Below, one piece after another: positions 43,201 to 48,975 of a stretch of 64,000 nucleotides of DNA. The notes below the pieces were generated by a model. The model searched no databases and was not told where the DNA came from. It was given only the letters and a program-made list of their open reading frames with translations. The stretch spans positions 381,898 to 445,897 of the forward strand of contig NW_022098008.1 in assembly GCF_002288925.2 (NCBI RefSeq), given 5' to 3'. The stretch comes from Delphinapterus leucas (Eukaryota > Chordata > Mammalia > Artiodactyla > Monodontidae). A program made the position numbers and the translations under genes. Each line of letters begins with the position of its first letter. The stretch's first letter is position 1.

Positions 43201-44970
43201 GGCCGGCGCTGGGCCCTGGGTGGCATGATTGCAGGTGGAGAGGGGGCTGCTTTGTTCACCCTGATGACCTTTTCCCGTGTTTCCCAGGTGCGCTTTAAAC
43301 CCTAGAATCATTTTAGTTTCCAGAATGTGGGAGTGTTGGGACTTCCCTCGTGGCGCAGTGGTTAAGAATCCGCCTGCCAGTGCAGGGGACACGGGTTCGA
43401 GCCCTGGTCCGGGAAGATCCCACATGCCACGGAGCAACTAAGCCCGTGCACCACAACTACTGAGCCTGTGCTCTAGAGCCCACGAGCCACAGCTACTGAG
43501 CCTGCATGCCTAGAGCCCGTGCTCCGCAACAAGAGAAGCCACCGCAGTGAGAAGCCCGTGCGCCGCAACTAGGGAAAGCCCGCGCGCAGCAATGAAGACC
43601 GAACGCAGCCAAAACTAAATAAATAAATAAATAAAAATTTTAAAAATGTGGGAGCACATTTCACTGAATATTGCTGCTTCTTTTCCCATCAGGATTTCAG
43701 ACAAGTGTGAAGCGGCTCTCCGGGGAGATTGTGGAACTAAAGCAGCGTCTGGAGCACTATGACAGGATCCAGGAACTCACCCAGATGCTGCAGGAGAGCC
43801 GTAGGTGCCTGCCCGGGGCAGCGGGCCGCTGGTCCCGAGCCCACATGTGTTGCTGAGTTGACTCGGAGCTTGTGTGAGCTTCTGCGTCTTACTGAGCCGC
43901 GAGGTCCTTCCTGCTGCAGCTTCCTGGGAGGTGTTAAGGGGGGACGAGGGGCGAGGGAGAGGTGGTGCCGTGTCCTGGAGGCCTGCGCGTGCCCCCTCGG
44001 CGTGGTGGTTCTCGGTTGTTCTCGCAGAAACAGATTCCACCTTTGCCCCCAGCTCGGATTTTGTGAAGAGACCTGCATGCTGGCAAGCGGGTGGGGCTGC
44101 GGAGGGGAAGCCGCGACAGTGGGGGGCAGGCCTGAGGGCAGCACTCCCGCCCCACCCTCCCTTTTCCTCTGCTCTCCCCCCGCCCCCTTCTCACTGTCGG
44201 TCGAGGTCACCACGGCGGCCCCGGCTGTGACCTTGTGGGGATTGGAGGCCACAGGCCCCTGGGCCCATCCCAGCACAAGCCCCGCAGGGGAGGGCAGGCA
44301 GGCCGCAGGCGGGTGGGCTCCGTGGGCTCGGTGTGGGCAAGGCAGGGCCGCAGCGCCTCTCCGAGCAGCAGGCGGGTCGGTGCTGAACCTCCGCCTGGCC
44401 CGTGGCTCTCCCAGTGTCCCGGCAAACGGGGTTTGTCGCTGGCGTGGCCAGCTTTGTGGAGAACGCGGCCCCGCGCTATCTGTGGCTCGCGGCGCCACGG
44501 AGGTCCCTCAGTCAGTGCCAACCGGGTTAGCTGGCAGCCTGGAGACGGGGTCGGCAGCGTGCAGCTCCACTTCCCTGCTGAGATTCCTCCAGAGTTAAAA
44601 ACGGCCACAGCATTAAAGAACCCAGGCCTTTCCTATTATGCCGTGTCCGTGTCAGAAGTGCAGTTGCCCGCGAATTAGAAATTTCCATCCTTAGACCTTT
44701 TCTAGAACTGGCGGGGAGACGCAGCCCCGCCAGGCGAGGGGCAGAAGCAGGGCCAGCGCGAGGGCCCTCGGGGCGGGGATGGGGCCCGGGGCTGAGCGCT
44801 GTCCCCTGCCTCGTCTCCAGGTCCCTGGTCAGCACCAACAAGCACCTCCTTTGGGAGCTGGGCCGGGTGCGGGCGCAGCACGAGGCCGAGGTGGAGCCGC
44901 TGCACTGGAGCCACAGGGAGCTCAGACCACGGCCCTGTGCCCCAGCCTCCCGCCCGCGTCCATGCCCTGA
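13123..44970 (+). CDS. CEP72: CEP72 gene span, about 13 exons, reading frame broken
   Basis: Centrosomal protein of 72 kDa. In the family this is a centriolar-satellite and centrosome protein with N-terminal leucine-rich repeats and a C-terminal coiled coil; it helps hold gamma-tubulin ring complexes and other pericentriolar proteins at the centrosome. Exons recognised here: 13123-13201, 17698-17825, 18348-18540, 21186-21294, 28557-28733, 30097-30252, 31913-32149, 33159-33266 (weak), 34248-34374, 35505-35702, 42426-42552, 43693-43800 and 44821-44970. Exons 1-4 and 10-12 have consensus GT/AG sites and matching phases. Exon 5 (one base missing), exon 10 (one base extra) and the last exon (wrong entry phase, then another shift) prevent a single open frame, and exon 9 has a GC donor. 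The gene faces TPPP tail to tail. It could be a recent unitary pseudogene or a real gene with assembly indels. The gene identity is secure; its coding status is not. Confidence 0.9.
13370..13485 (+). repeat. Poly-G tracts in CEP72 intron 1
   Basis: Several G runs of 9-12 bases ('agcgggggggggtg', 'gaggggggggggg') interspersed with short loops, in the first 300 bp of intron 1. The tract meets the simple G-quadruplex pattern on the + (non-template) strand. Such runs are also where draft assemblies often miscount bases. Confidence 0.8.
13600..13845 (+). other. Unique CEP72 intron 1 sequence
   Basis: A short stretch between the CpG island and the antisense L1. No motif or gene is seen in it. Confidence 0.5.
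13846..16745 (-). mobile_element. L1 LINE, antisense, in CEP72 intron 1
   Basis: Long AT-rich antisense L1. At 14750-14900 the + strand reads 'gtcaatttgatcttgttgac' and 'gctgattttctgtctagt', the reverse complement of the mid ORF2 region. At 16140-16190 'tttgggaagttttcagccat' is the reverse complement of more 5' L1 text. The order along the + strand (3' part first, 5' part last) fits one antisense copy. No intact frame remains. Confidence 0.85.
16746..17697 (+). other. End of CEP72 intron 1
   Basis: Mixed unique sequence between the L1 and exon 2. The T-rich stretch 'aatctcttaattttctattcttag' (quoted in two parts: 'aatctcttaattttct' and 'attcttag') before 17698 is the exon 2 polypyrimidine tract and acceptor. 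I see no other feature. Confidence 0.5.
17698..17825 (+). CDS. CEP72: CEP72 exon 2, leucine-rich repeats
   Basis: The acceptor 'ttcttag' and donor 'gtaagt'-like 'gtaag' flank 128 bp. Read in the phase left by exon 1 it gives [20 protein letters not shown], then [20 protein letters not shown] and SLE. The '[18 protein letters not shown]' part is a textbook leucine-rich repeat and is almost unchanged from other mammals. It ends in phase 0. No disruption is seen. Confidence 0.93.
18348..18540 (+). CDS. CEP72: CEP72 exon 3, leucine-rich repeats and cap
   Basis: The acceptor 'ctggcag' at 18347 and donor 'gtagg' at 18541 flank 193 bp. It begins [20 protein letters not shown], continues [20 protein letters not shown], and ends at [19 protein letters not shown] with RLRQL. 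These are the second and third repeats and the cap region of CEP72. The usual 'YYNCISS' step reads 'YHIRISS' here, a substitution at a normally conserved Asn-Cys. It ends in phase 1. Confidence 0.92.
18541..21185 (+). other. CEP72: CEP72 intron 3
   Basis: About 2.6 kb of GC-rich intron. It holds no SINE or L1 that I can recognise and no additional CEP72 exon. The open frames running through it are GC-rich and unsupported. Confidence 0.5.
21186..21294 (+). CDS. CEP72: CEP72 exon 4
   Basis: 109 bp between 'ccctag' and 'gtatga'. In the phase carried from exon 3 it reads (H)[20 protein letters not shown], then [15 protein letters not shown]. The '[22 protein letters not shown]' order is characteristic of CEP72 just after the repeat domain. 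It ends in phase 2. The split Asp codon of other mammals becomes CAT (His) because exon 3 ends in C rather than G. Confidence 0.88.
21295..22059 (+). other. CEP72: Start of CEP72 intron 4
   Basis: Mostly unique intron sequence with no exon or named repeat recognised. Confidence 0.4.
22060..22280 (+). mobile_element. hAT-type DNA transposon fossil
   Basis: The ends 'agaggtcggccgactttttt' and 'actttgccaacttctg' are imperfect inverted repeats of the 'caggggtcggcaaac' type. The body contains 'atgaaagcagctatag', 'ttccaataaaactttgttt' and 'gatttgacctgtgggcca', wording of a common mammalian non-autonomous hAT family. The flanking octamers 'ctctaatg' and 'ttctaaga' look like an eroded 8-bp target duplication. 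No transposase is encoded. Confidence 0.7.
22425..22600 (+). mobile_element. MLT/MST-type LTR fragment
   Basis: Contains 'ctgaaatcctaaccccca', 'aggtgattaggtcctgaag', 'gtggagccctcatgaatgg' and 'agagaccccacagagct', the conserved middle of mammalian MaLR LTRs. It is only a piece, with no internal retroviral sequence next to it. Confidence 0.8.
22605..22990 (-). mobile_element. L1 fragment, antisense
   Basis: 'attagtttgtcaatatccac' and 'gattgggattgcattgaat' are reverse-complement L1 ORF2 text. The element is split from further L1 text after 23455 by another old repeat. Confidence 0.75.
22991..23455. repeat. Ancient interspersed repeat related to 706-1120
   Basis: Starts 'accatggacagggtggctta', contains 'tgaaatcaaggtgttggcag' and ends 'tttccaaataaggtcacatt', with the ending 'ggacacaatgtgaccca'. 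It is the fuller relative of the repeat at 706-1120. The family name is not assigned. Confidence 0.5.
23456..25895 (-). mobile_element. L1 LINE, antisense, with internal tandem duplication
   Basis: Long antisense L1. Marker text on the + strand includes 'gggacatccttgccttgttc', 'tgatgtgatggattacactg' and 'ggttttggtagattgtgtct'. It contains an exact 131-bp tandem duplication at 23724-23985. A Tigger element at about 25900-26385 separates it from further L1 text. Confidence 0.88.
23724..23985. repeat. Exact 131-bp tandem duplication (2 copies)
   Basis: Copy 1 is 23724-23854 and copy 2 is 23855-23985. Both begin 'tttctcaccaccaggtgtga' and end 'ttttgtcaaatgc'. I compared them line by line and found no difference. 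The host L1 is old and diverged, so an exact copy must be much younger than the element. Confidence 0.95.
25898..26388. mobile_element. Tigger1-like DNA transposon, internally deleted
   Basis: The ends 'caggcagacctcgcttttcg' and 'atatctccaaggtctgccta' form the inverted repeats of a Tigger1-type (TcMar) element. The 5' part has 'tctgtgtcgcactttggtaa'. The 3' part has 'gctcagatgacggtgagcat' and 'aattaaggtatgtacattg'. The transposase region between them is missing, so it is non-autonomous. It sits inside the antisense L1. Confidence 0.85.
26389..27720 (-). mobile_element. L1 fragments, antisense
   Basis: AT-rich text continues in the same orientation as 23456-25895, including 'tttatttctccttcactttt' and, at 27560-27720, 'attgggattttgataggatt' with 'atttctttcagcagtgcttt'. 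The two marker blocks come from different parts of L1, so at least two pieces are joined here. Confidence 0.75.
27721..28164 (+). other. CEP72 intron 4, unassigned
   Basis: Sequence with no recognised exon, repeat or motif. Confidence 0.4.
28165..28279 (-). mobile_element. tRNA-derived SINE fragment, antisense
   Basis: Reads 'ttttttggccgcgctacgtg' then 'ccctactagggatcgaaccc' and ends 'gatccccaggggagtcc', the reverse complement of a short cetartiodactyl tRNA-Glu SINE head. It lies about 280 bp upstream of CEP72 exon 5. Confidence 0.8.
28557..28733 (+). CDS. CEP72: CEP72 exon 5, one-base deletion
   Basis: Acceptor 'tttgcag' at 28556 and donor 'aaggtaggc' at 28734. Entered from exon 4 (phase 2) it reads [16 protein letters not shown], which fits the family. 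It then runs into [11 protein letters not shown] and a TGA at 28636-28638. One frame over, from 28605, it reads [20 protein letters not shown] and [19 protein letters not shown], the highly recognisable CEP72 block. Two bases (28603-28604) stand where a codon is expected, so one base is missing. Adding one base restores phase 0 at the donor. As written the protein stops after about 140 residues. Confidence 0.85.
28734..29329 (+). other. CEP72: CEP72 intron 5, first part
   Basis: Unique-looking intron sequence. No exon or named repeat recognised. Confidence 0.4.
29330..29900 (-). mobile_element. L1 fragment, antisense, CEP72 intron 5
   Basis: 'gttttaattagcatctcctg', 'gtggcttgcctgttgttttc' and 'ttatttcagtgaaatccagt' are reverse-complement old L1 3'-region text. 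The segment is heavily diverged. Confidence 0.6.
30097..30252 (+). CDS. CEP72: CEP72 exon 6 (boundaries less certain)
   Basis: The frame [20 protein letters not shown] matches the 'SRHLLSP' step that follows exon 5 in CEP72. It continues [20 protein letters not shown] to GALPLVQ, where 'caggtggcc' gives a possible donor at 30253. The acceptor is ambiguous: 'gcagag' offers AG at 30094 or 30096, and only 30096 keeps the frame of exon 5. The exon is GC-rich and its second half is poorly conserved, as is usual for this linker. Confidence 0.6.
30253..31912 (+). other. CEP72: CEP72 intron 6
   Basis: GC-rich intron. Alternating purine-pyrimidine tracts occur at 30714-30780 (TG and CA words) and 31783-31840 ('cacacacatgcatgcatgcg'). 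No other exon recognised. Confidence 0.5.
31913..32149 (+). CDS. CEP72: CEP72 exon 7, linker region
   Basis: A strong acceptor ('ccccttctctgttgcag') and a strong donor ('gtgagc') enclose 237 bp, phase 0 to 0. The frame reads [20 protein letters not shown] and then [11 protein letters not shown]...NQECLSC. The basic 'KHRKRR' step corresponds to the 'KCRKRR' step of the CEP72 linker. The rest is fast-evolving linker. No stop or shift inside. Confidence 0.75.
32150..34247 (+). other. CEP72: CEP72 introns around exon 8
   Basis: GC-rich intronic DNA apart from the weak exon at 33159-33266. No SINE or L1 seen. Several long overlapping open frames occur on both strands, as expected from the base composition. 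Confidence 0.5.
33159..33266 (+). CDS. CEP72: Possible CEP72 exon 8 (weak)
   Basis: 108 bp, phase 0 to 0, ending at a good donor ('gaggtatgtg'). The frame includes [19 protein letters not shown] and [11 protein letters not shown], loosely like the Ser/Glu-rich linker before 'PGKK' in CEP72. The acceptor ('gtcctcttggag') is mediocre. If it is not an exon, exon 7 joins exon 9 directly, also in phase 0, so phase does not decide. Confidence 0.35.
34248..34374 (+). CDS. CEP72: CEP72 exon 9, GC donor
   Basis: Acceptor 'tttccgtgcag' at 34247. The frame [20 protein letters not shown] continues [20 protein letters not shown] and FL, matching the 'LPGKKTALQ' to 'SLHSNEAFL' segment of CEP72, but about four residues are missing between 'ALL' and 'DLV' (an in-frame loss). 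To join exon 10 in phase, the exon must end at 34374 (TTC CTC G). The next bases are 'gcgagc', so the donor is GC rather than GT. The nearest GT donor, at 34401, would add residues and change phase. Confidence 0.75.
34375..35504 (+). other. CEP72: CEP72 intron 9
   Basis: About 1.1 kb, no recognised repeats. It ends in 'tgattcttctag', the acceptor of exon 10. Confidence 0.5.
35505..35702 (+). CDS. CEP72: CEP72 exon 10, one-base insertion, coiled coil
   Basis: Acceptor 'ttcttctag', donor 'atggtgagt'. With the G carried from exon 9 it reads [20 protein letters not shown], then ITCE and a TGA at 35576-35578. One base over, from 35571, it reads [20 protein letters not shown] and [20 protein letters not shown] to RKEM, the coiled-coil part of CEP72. 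Both halves match the family, in different frames, with 16 bases where 15 are expected between 35555 and 35571. The exon total (198) is one more than a phase-correct exon would have. Confidence 0.85.
35744..35958 (-). mobile_element. CHR-2-type SINE, antisense, close to exon 10 donor
   Basis: Reads from the T tail through 'gcgggcctctcactgttgcg' and 'tcccggaccggggcacgaac' to 'ccaccagggaagcccc'. About 210 bp, the short cetacean form. The flanks 'caaaatgtag' (35734-35743 and 35958-35967) are a perfect 10-bp target duplication, so the copy is young. It starts only about 40 bp after the CEP72 exon 10 donor. Confidence 0.93.
36500..37570 (+). mobile_element. L1 LINE, sense, CEP72 intron 10
   Basis: Sense L1 ORF2 text: 'agagaacctaggagaaatgg'-like 'ttggagaacctaggagaaat', 'aaaccaataaactcttagct', 'ccaggaccagatggcctcat' and 'tgatggagacagagcatctg'. 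Stops and indels throughout. A DNA transposon interrupts it at 37570-37800. Confidence 0.87.
37572..37798. mobile_element. MER2/Tigger-like DNA transposon
   Basis: The ends 'cagctgacccttgaacacgt' and 'ggttcagggatcaactgta' are near-inverted repeats typical of MER2-class Tigger derivatives. Inside are 'gtggattttttaaatagtaa' and 'gcagattttcagctgc'. About 225 bp, non-coding, inserted in the sense L1. Confidence 0.75.
37799..38707 (+). mobile_element. L1 LINE, sense, continued
   Basis: 'ccagattggaaaggaaggag' followed by 'ctgtttgtagatgatgtgat' is the L1 reverse-transcriptase active-site region (the FADD-like motif). The frame at 38356-38556 reads [20 protein letters not shown] and [19 protein letters not shown], the C-terminal ORF2 region. 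Confidence 0.88.
38708..38835 (+). mobile_element. Short tRNA-derived SINE inside L1
   Basis: Begins 'gggcttccctggtggtccag', B-box 'tgggtttgatccctgg', ends 'gccgcgtagtgcggac' and a 14-A tail. About 125 bp. The flanking L1 text 'aaactcctagaag' and 'aaacctagaag' fits a target duplication. The L1 resumes straight after. Confidence 0.9.
38836..40060 (+). mobile_element. L1 LINE, sense, 3' end
   Basis: 'gaaaacgggaagaaagctcc', 'tcaacagacatgtgaaaatg', 'gtgcactgttggcgggaatg' and 'tggtggtcacagtgaacaag' are sense L1 3' text, completing the copy that begins near 36500. Confidence 0.85.
40540..41500 (-). mobile_element. L1 LINE, antisense, 3' part
   Basis: The + strand shows 'acatggtattcgtctttctc', 'gaacctccatactgttctcc' and 'atattttctcccaatccgta', the reverse complement of the L1 3' region. 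It is in inverted orientation to the L1 ending at 40060. A CT simple repeat (40461-40490) lies just before it. Confidence 0.85.
41535..42060. repeat. Old repeat text plus 52-bp tandem
   Basis: Begins with 'ttaggttgtctgttgctgcg', the start of a common but unassigned mammalian repeat, and contains the 52-bp triplication at 41662-41817. The rest is unassigned. Confidence 0.4.
41662..41817. repeat. 52-bp tandem repeat, 3 copies
   Basis: Three units starting at 41662, 41714 and 41766, each opening 'ctcctgaagttgctgccagg' and closing 'gtctcctctgaagg'. The copies differ at a few positions in the middle ('cacttggcg', 'cagtcggtg', 'cactcggcg'). It lies in CEP72 intron 10 about 600 bp before exon 11. 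Confidence 0.92.
42426..42552 (+). CDS. CEP72: CEP72 exon 11, coiled coil
   Basis: 127 bp between 'gtctgcag' and 'gtgagt'. The frame is [20 protein letters not shown], then [20 protein letters not shown] and IT, a close match to the CEP72 coiled coil. Phase 0 in, phase 1 out. No defect. Confidence 0.93.
42553..43335 (+). other. CEP72: CEP72 intron 11, first part
   Basis: GC-rich unique intron before the SINE at 43337. Nothing recognised. Confidence 0.4.
43337..43645 (+). mobile_element. CHR-type SINE, near full length, in CEP72 intron 11
   Basis: Opens 'gggacttccctcgtggcgca', B box 'gggttcgagccctgg', long-form body and a (TAAA)n tail. The words 'aatgtgggag' before and after are a target duplication. 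It ends within about 50 bp of the exon 12 acceptor. Confidence 0.93.
43693..43800 (+). CDS. CEP72: CEP72 exon 12, coiled coil
   Basis: Acceptor 'tttcccatcag', donor 'gtaggt'. In the phase from exon 11 it reads [20 protein letters not shown], then [16 protein letters not shown]. This is the best-conserved piece of the CEP72 coiled coil. It ends in phase 1 with C as the first base of the next codon. No defect. Confidence 0.94.
43801..44820 (+). other. CEP72: CEP72 intron 12
   Basis: 1.0 kb of very GC-rich intron. The long open frames on both strands (one of 279 codons) run through exon 12 and intron alike and have no family match. Confidence 0.6.
44821..44970 (+). CDS. CEP72: CEP72 last exon, wrong phase and shifted end
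   Basis: After 'cctcgtctccag' the conserved protein [20 protein letters not shown] continues [14 protein letters not shown], read from TCC at 44822. The incoming phase (one base carried) plus the single G at 44821 leaves the codon one base short, so the real splice would be read in another frame, with no stop until well past 45000. A second shift near 44925 is needed to reach [14 protein letters not shown] and the TGA at 44968-44970, which resembles the normal C-terminus. The exon is recognisable but not translatable as part of CEP72. Confidence 0.75.
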   Translation, partial: VPGQHQQAPPLGAGPGAGAARGRGGAAALEPQGAQTTALCPSLPPASMP

Positions 44971-45690
44971 GCGCTCTTCTCCGTGGGTGTCTGTCTTCAG
45001 GGCCTGTGGGGCGGGGCGGGGGGGGTCTGAAGTGTCCTAAAACGACAGGCTCATCCAAGCCCCTTACATGTCTTGAGACAAACAGGTCAGTAGTTTTTCA
45101 TCAAATATCTTGAGAAAATGCTGTATTTTTTTGCCTAACGTGCAAGAAAGCAGCTCTGTAGGACGGTTAAAGAAAATAATTGATTGTGTAACAAGCAACC
45201 CTTATTTAATGAACTAATACATTGTCCTAAAAAGTGGCTCTTCGATTATAACTGAGTTTCGCGTTGAGTTCTTTTATGAAATAAGCCGTGCACCACGGTT
45301 GATGAGCACGAACTGCAAGATCTGAGACTAAATACAAGTAACACCTAGAGCTGTGAAGAATAATGTCTGTGGCATTAACTTTCCACAGGAGAAATACCGC
45401 CCAAGCCCCGCTCTCCTTGGTTTGCAGTTCATTTCTGAAAAGTATGTCCTAACAGGGCGTAAAATTAGATTTTTAGATTGGAAACGTTGTTATCTTAGGT
45501 AATACTTGCTTTCTTTGGTGAAGCGAAGTGATTGTTGAGAGTGCCGTGCGGTGGACTTAGGGAGCAGAGCTGCAGGTCGCGAGCAGGGTCTGGCGCAGGC
45601 CCTGGGGCTCAGGAGGCGGCCCTCGCCTTCAGGTCGCGTTGCGTTTTCGTAACCACAGGGAAGTCGGTATGGGGGGGTGCGTGTTTCATC
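44971..45690. other. 3' flank of CEP72
   Basis: The CEP72 3' UTR should lie here. I do not find a convincing AATAAA within the first several hundred bases. The sequence turns AT-rich at about 45080. No other gene is seen. Confidence 0.4.
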
Positions 45691-46555
45691 ATGAGATTTT
45701 TTTCTTATTTAAAGATTTTCGCATGAATCCGTTTTCAGCTTGTAGAAGATTGTCGCCATGCTGTTACTTTATGTTTCTCGTTTGGGTTACGTTAAGCTTT
45801 GTATTTTTCATCAAACGTGGGAAGTTTGGGCCATGATTTCCTGTTATTTCTCCCTTGACCCGAGCCGCCTTTCCGATCCCCTCCCCCCAGCACTCCAGTG
45901 ACGCCATGTCAGCCCCTGGGTCTGGCCCCCCCTTTCCCTAATCTTGGGTCTTTTCCTCCTTAGTGTTCTAGGAGCTTCGGTTGGGTGGCCTCTGTTGTCC
46001 CGTCACAGAGTTTACTGCTGTTTCCTCCATGCGCCTGACCTGCTGTTGGGCTTGTAGACTGAATTTTTAATTTTAGAAATTGTATATTCCTTCGTACTAA
46101 AATTCCATTTGGTCCTTTTTTATAAAAAGGAAAGAACACCTTTTTTATAAAGGTTTTATTTCCCATTATGTTCATGTTTCATTTAACTCCTTAACCATAT
46201 TCTGAGTGGCGTTACTACAGATCATCTGGAACTCTTTGCGAACTGGTGACACCAGCTAACGCTGCTGCTGGCAGGTACGTGGGGACACCTGCTGGCCCTC
46301 GCGCCCCACACTTTCCATCAGGCTTCTAGAAGTCCGCCTCCTAGGGAGTCCTGCACCTGCTGCCCCATCGGCCAGGGTGTGCACCTGCCTTTCCAAGGTG
46401 CCTGGTCAAGGATTTTCCCTATTTTCCTACCGGATAGTCTGTCTCTTAACTTGTAGGAGTTATTTGTAGTGCTGGGTACTAGTACTTTGTGCATTATGTT
46501 TGCAAATAGCTTTTTCTTGTCTTTCCACATTTTAATGGTGTGTTTTGATGAAGAG
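45691..46555 (-). mobile_element. Old L1 fragments, antisense
   Basis: 'catcaaacgtgggaagtttg', 'aaaattccatttggtccttt' and then 'cttaacttgtaggagttatt' are diverged reverse-complement L1 text from different parts of the element. Confidence 0.5.
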
Positions 46556-46571
46556 AAAATTTAAACTTTAA

Positions 46572-46756
46572 AGTTTTTTTTTGTTGTTGTTATTGATGTG
46601 GACCATTTCTAACGTCTTTATTGAATTTGTTGCAGTATTGCTTCTGGTTTTTTGGCTGTGAGGCATGTGGGATCTTAGCTCCCCGACCAGGGATCAAACC
46701 TGCACCCCCTGCTTTGGAAGGCAAAGTCTTAACCGCTGGACTGCCAGGGAAGTCCC
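46572..46756 (-). mobile_element. tRNA-derived SINE, antisense, with perfect target duplication
   Basis: Runs from a T-rich tail through 'ttttttggctgtgaggcatg' and 'ccgaccagggatcaaacc' to 'ctgccagggaagtccc'. 'aatttaaactttaa' flanks it exactly at 46558-46571 and 46757-46770, a 14-bp target-site duplication. It sits in the old antisense L1. Confidence 0.92.
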
Positions 46757-46770
46757 AATTTAAACTTTAA

Positions 46771-47770
46771 TAGGATGCAATTTATCAGTCTTTTTCATGA
46801 TGATTTTTCTGTTTGTAGTCATAAAATATTCCATGTATCTTCTAAAAGAGCGTACAGTTTTGTCTGTTTTGAGTATTAGATACATTCTACCTGGAATTGA
46901 CTTCTGTGCGTGTTGTGAGGGTTAAGGACCCAGTTCCGGGGTTTTCACATGTAGCATCATCCATTCACAAGACTCGTTGGTCACAAATGATTCGTGTGTC
47001 TGTTCCCTCCACTGGGGTCCAGTCCATCCCTGTGCAGCACCACACTCCGTAGGTCAAGACCTCCCGCCCCATGTCGGGTGCTTGGGCTACTTTTGACCCT
47101 GTGAATTGCATGAGCTTCAGAATTAGCTGGGTAAGTTGGGATTTTGTTTGGGATTGCATTGGTCGGTTTGGGAAGAGCTGACATAGGTAATATTGGGTCT
47201 TACAAGCCATGACTGTAGTATCTGTGTCCACTTATTAGATCTCCTTTAATGTATGTTAATTATAGTTCTATGATTTTCTCCATGGAGGTCTCATGCATCT
47301 TTTGTTATGTTTCTTCCTAGGTTTTCCTTGTTTTGTGATGCCATATCTAAAAGATGTGTTTTTGAAATGTGTTTGTTTGTATTATATGGAAATAGAATTG
47401 ATTTTTTGTACATTAATTTTACACCCAGCAATCTTGTTAGACTCGTAATAATTTGCCTGTAGCTGTGCTAGACTTTCTAGCACAGTCATGCCTTCTGTGA
47501 GTAATGGCTTTTCTTTTCTCCATTCCATTCCTTTACTCTGGGCTTTTACTTTATGTTTTCTTTTTGGTTTTGTTTTGAGTTTTGCTCTTCTGTGCTGGCT
47601 GGCATGTCTAATATAATTGTGGATTATACGTGGTAGTAGAGTGGGCATCTGTCTTGTTCTGGGTGTTAAATCAAAGGCGAGCTTTCACCACTTCACCACT
47701 AAACTTGCACCACTAAATTCGGGTTTTTGGTGGCCTTGCTCCTGTTGTTAATTTGCTAAGAATTTGTCAT
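46771..47770 (-). mobile_element. L1 fragment, antisense
   Basis: 'tttcatgatgatttttctgt', 'gggattttgtttgggattgc' and 'acccagcaatcttgttagac' are reverse-complement L1 ORF2 words, in an old and broken copy. Confidence 0.7.
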
Positions 47771-48245
47771 CGTGAGTGGATGAATAAGACACTCTGGTGC
47801 CACTACTGAGATGACCATGTGACTTTTCTCCCTTGTCCTATTCATATGGTTGTAACTACAGTAACTTTCTGGGAGAAGCACGACTTAGTGATGATGGGCT
47901 TTCCTTCCATACACGTTGTTGTACGTGGTTTGTGGGTGTTTTGTGTAGGATTTCGTGTTCCAGGTGTACCACTTAATGTCCCCCTGGGCAGTCAGATTCT
48001 CTGGGCCATCGTCCTGGCTGGCAGTGCCTGCCTCGCAGGCCATCGTGAGGGCTGAGTGACTTGTGAGTACGGTCCCGGACAGGTCGCACACACGGCCGGT
48101 ACAGCGTGAGTGTGGCTCTGAGAAGAACGTGGTACGTCCGTGTCCAGGGTGACATTTGTCCTTGTGATGCTGTTCCTGTTGGGGTTTGCGTCATCACTAT
48201 CGCTGTCCCAGCAGAATTTGTATAAGATTGTAACTGCTTCTTCCC
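47771..48245. other. Intergenic, partly L1-like
   Basis: Diverged sequence between two L1 pieces. No gene or clear repeat boundary seen. Confidence 0.35.
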
Positions 48246-48975
48246 TGAATGCCTGCAGGTTTCTTATTCAGTTGATTTACAATGTTATGTTAGTTTTTGC
48301 TGTACAGCAAAGTGGTTCAGATAGATATATATCTGTATATCTATAGCTATATCTATGTATATGTATACTGTTTCATATTCTTTTCCATTATGGTTTATCA
48401 CGGGGTATTGAGTAGAGTTCCCTGTGCTACACAATAGGACCTTGTTATTTATTTTATATATAGGTAATGTTTATCTGTTAATCCCAAACTCCAAATTTAT
48501 CCCTCCCCTCTGCCTTTCCCCTTTGGTAACCATAAGTTTGTTTTCAGTGTCTGTGAGTCTGTTTCTGTTTTGCAAAAAGTTTCATTTGTATCATTTTTTT
48601 GAAATTCTACATGTAAGTGATACCGTATTTGTCTTTCTCTGATTTACATCACTTAGTATGACAATCTCTAGGTCCATCCATGTTGCTGCAAATGGCATTA
48701 TTTCAATCTCTTTTTATGGCTGAGTATTCCATTGTGTATATGTACCACATCTTCTTTATCCATTTGTTGGACACTTAGGTTGCTTCCATGTCCTGGCTAT
48801 TGTATGTAGTGCTGCAGTGAACATTGCGGTACATGACTCTTTCTGAATTATGGTTTTCTTAGGGTATATACCCAGTAGTGGGATTGCTGGGTCATATGGT
48901 AGGTAGTTCTATTTTTAGTTTTTTAAGGAACCTCCATACTATTCTCCATAGTGGCTGTACCAGTTCACATCTTGT
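48246..48975 (-). mobile_element. L1 3' end, antisense, less diverged
   Basis: Clean reverse-complement L1 3' text: 'agtagagttccctgtgctac', 'tggctgagtattccattgtg', 'gggtatatacccagtagtgg' and 'ggaacctccatactattctc'. It looks younger than its L1 neighbours. A TA-rich 'agatatatatctgtatatct' tract at 48320-48370 belongs to it. Confidence 0.9.

Noticed and set aside
43759..44598. 279-codon open frame on the + strand
   Set aside because: It starts inside CEP72 exon 12 in the wrong frame and reads through the intron. Base composition explains it.
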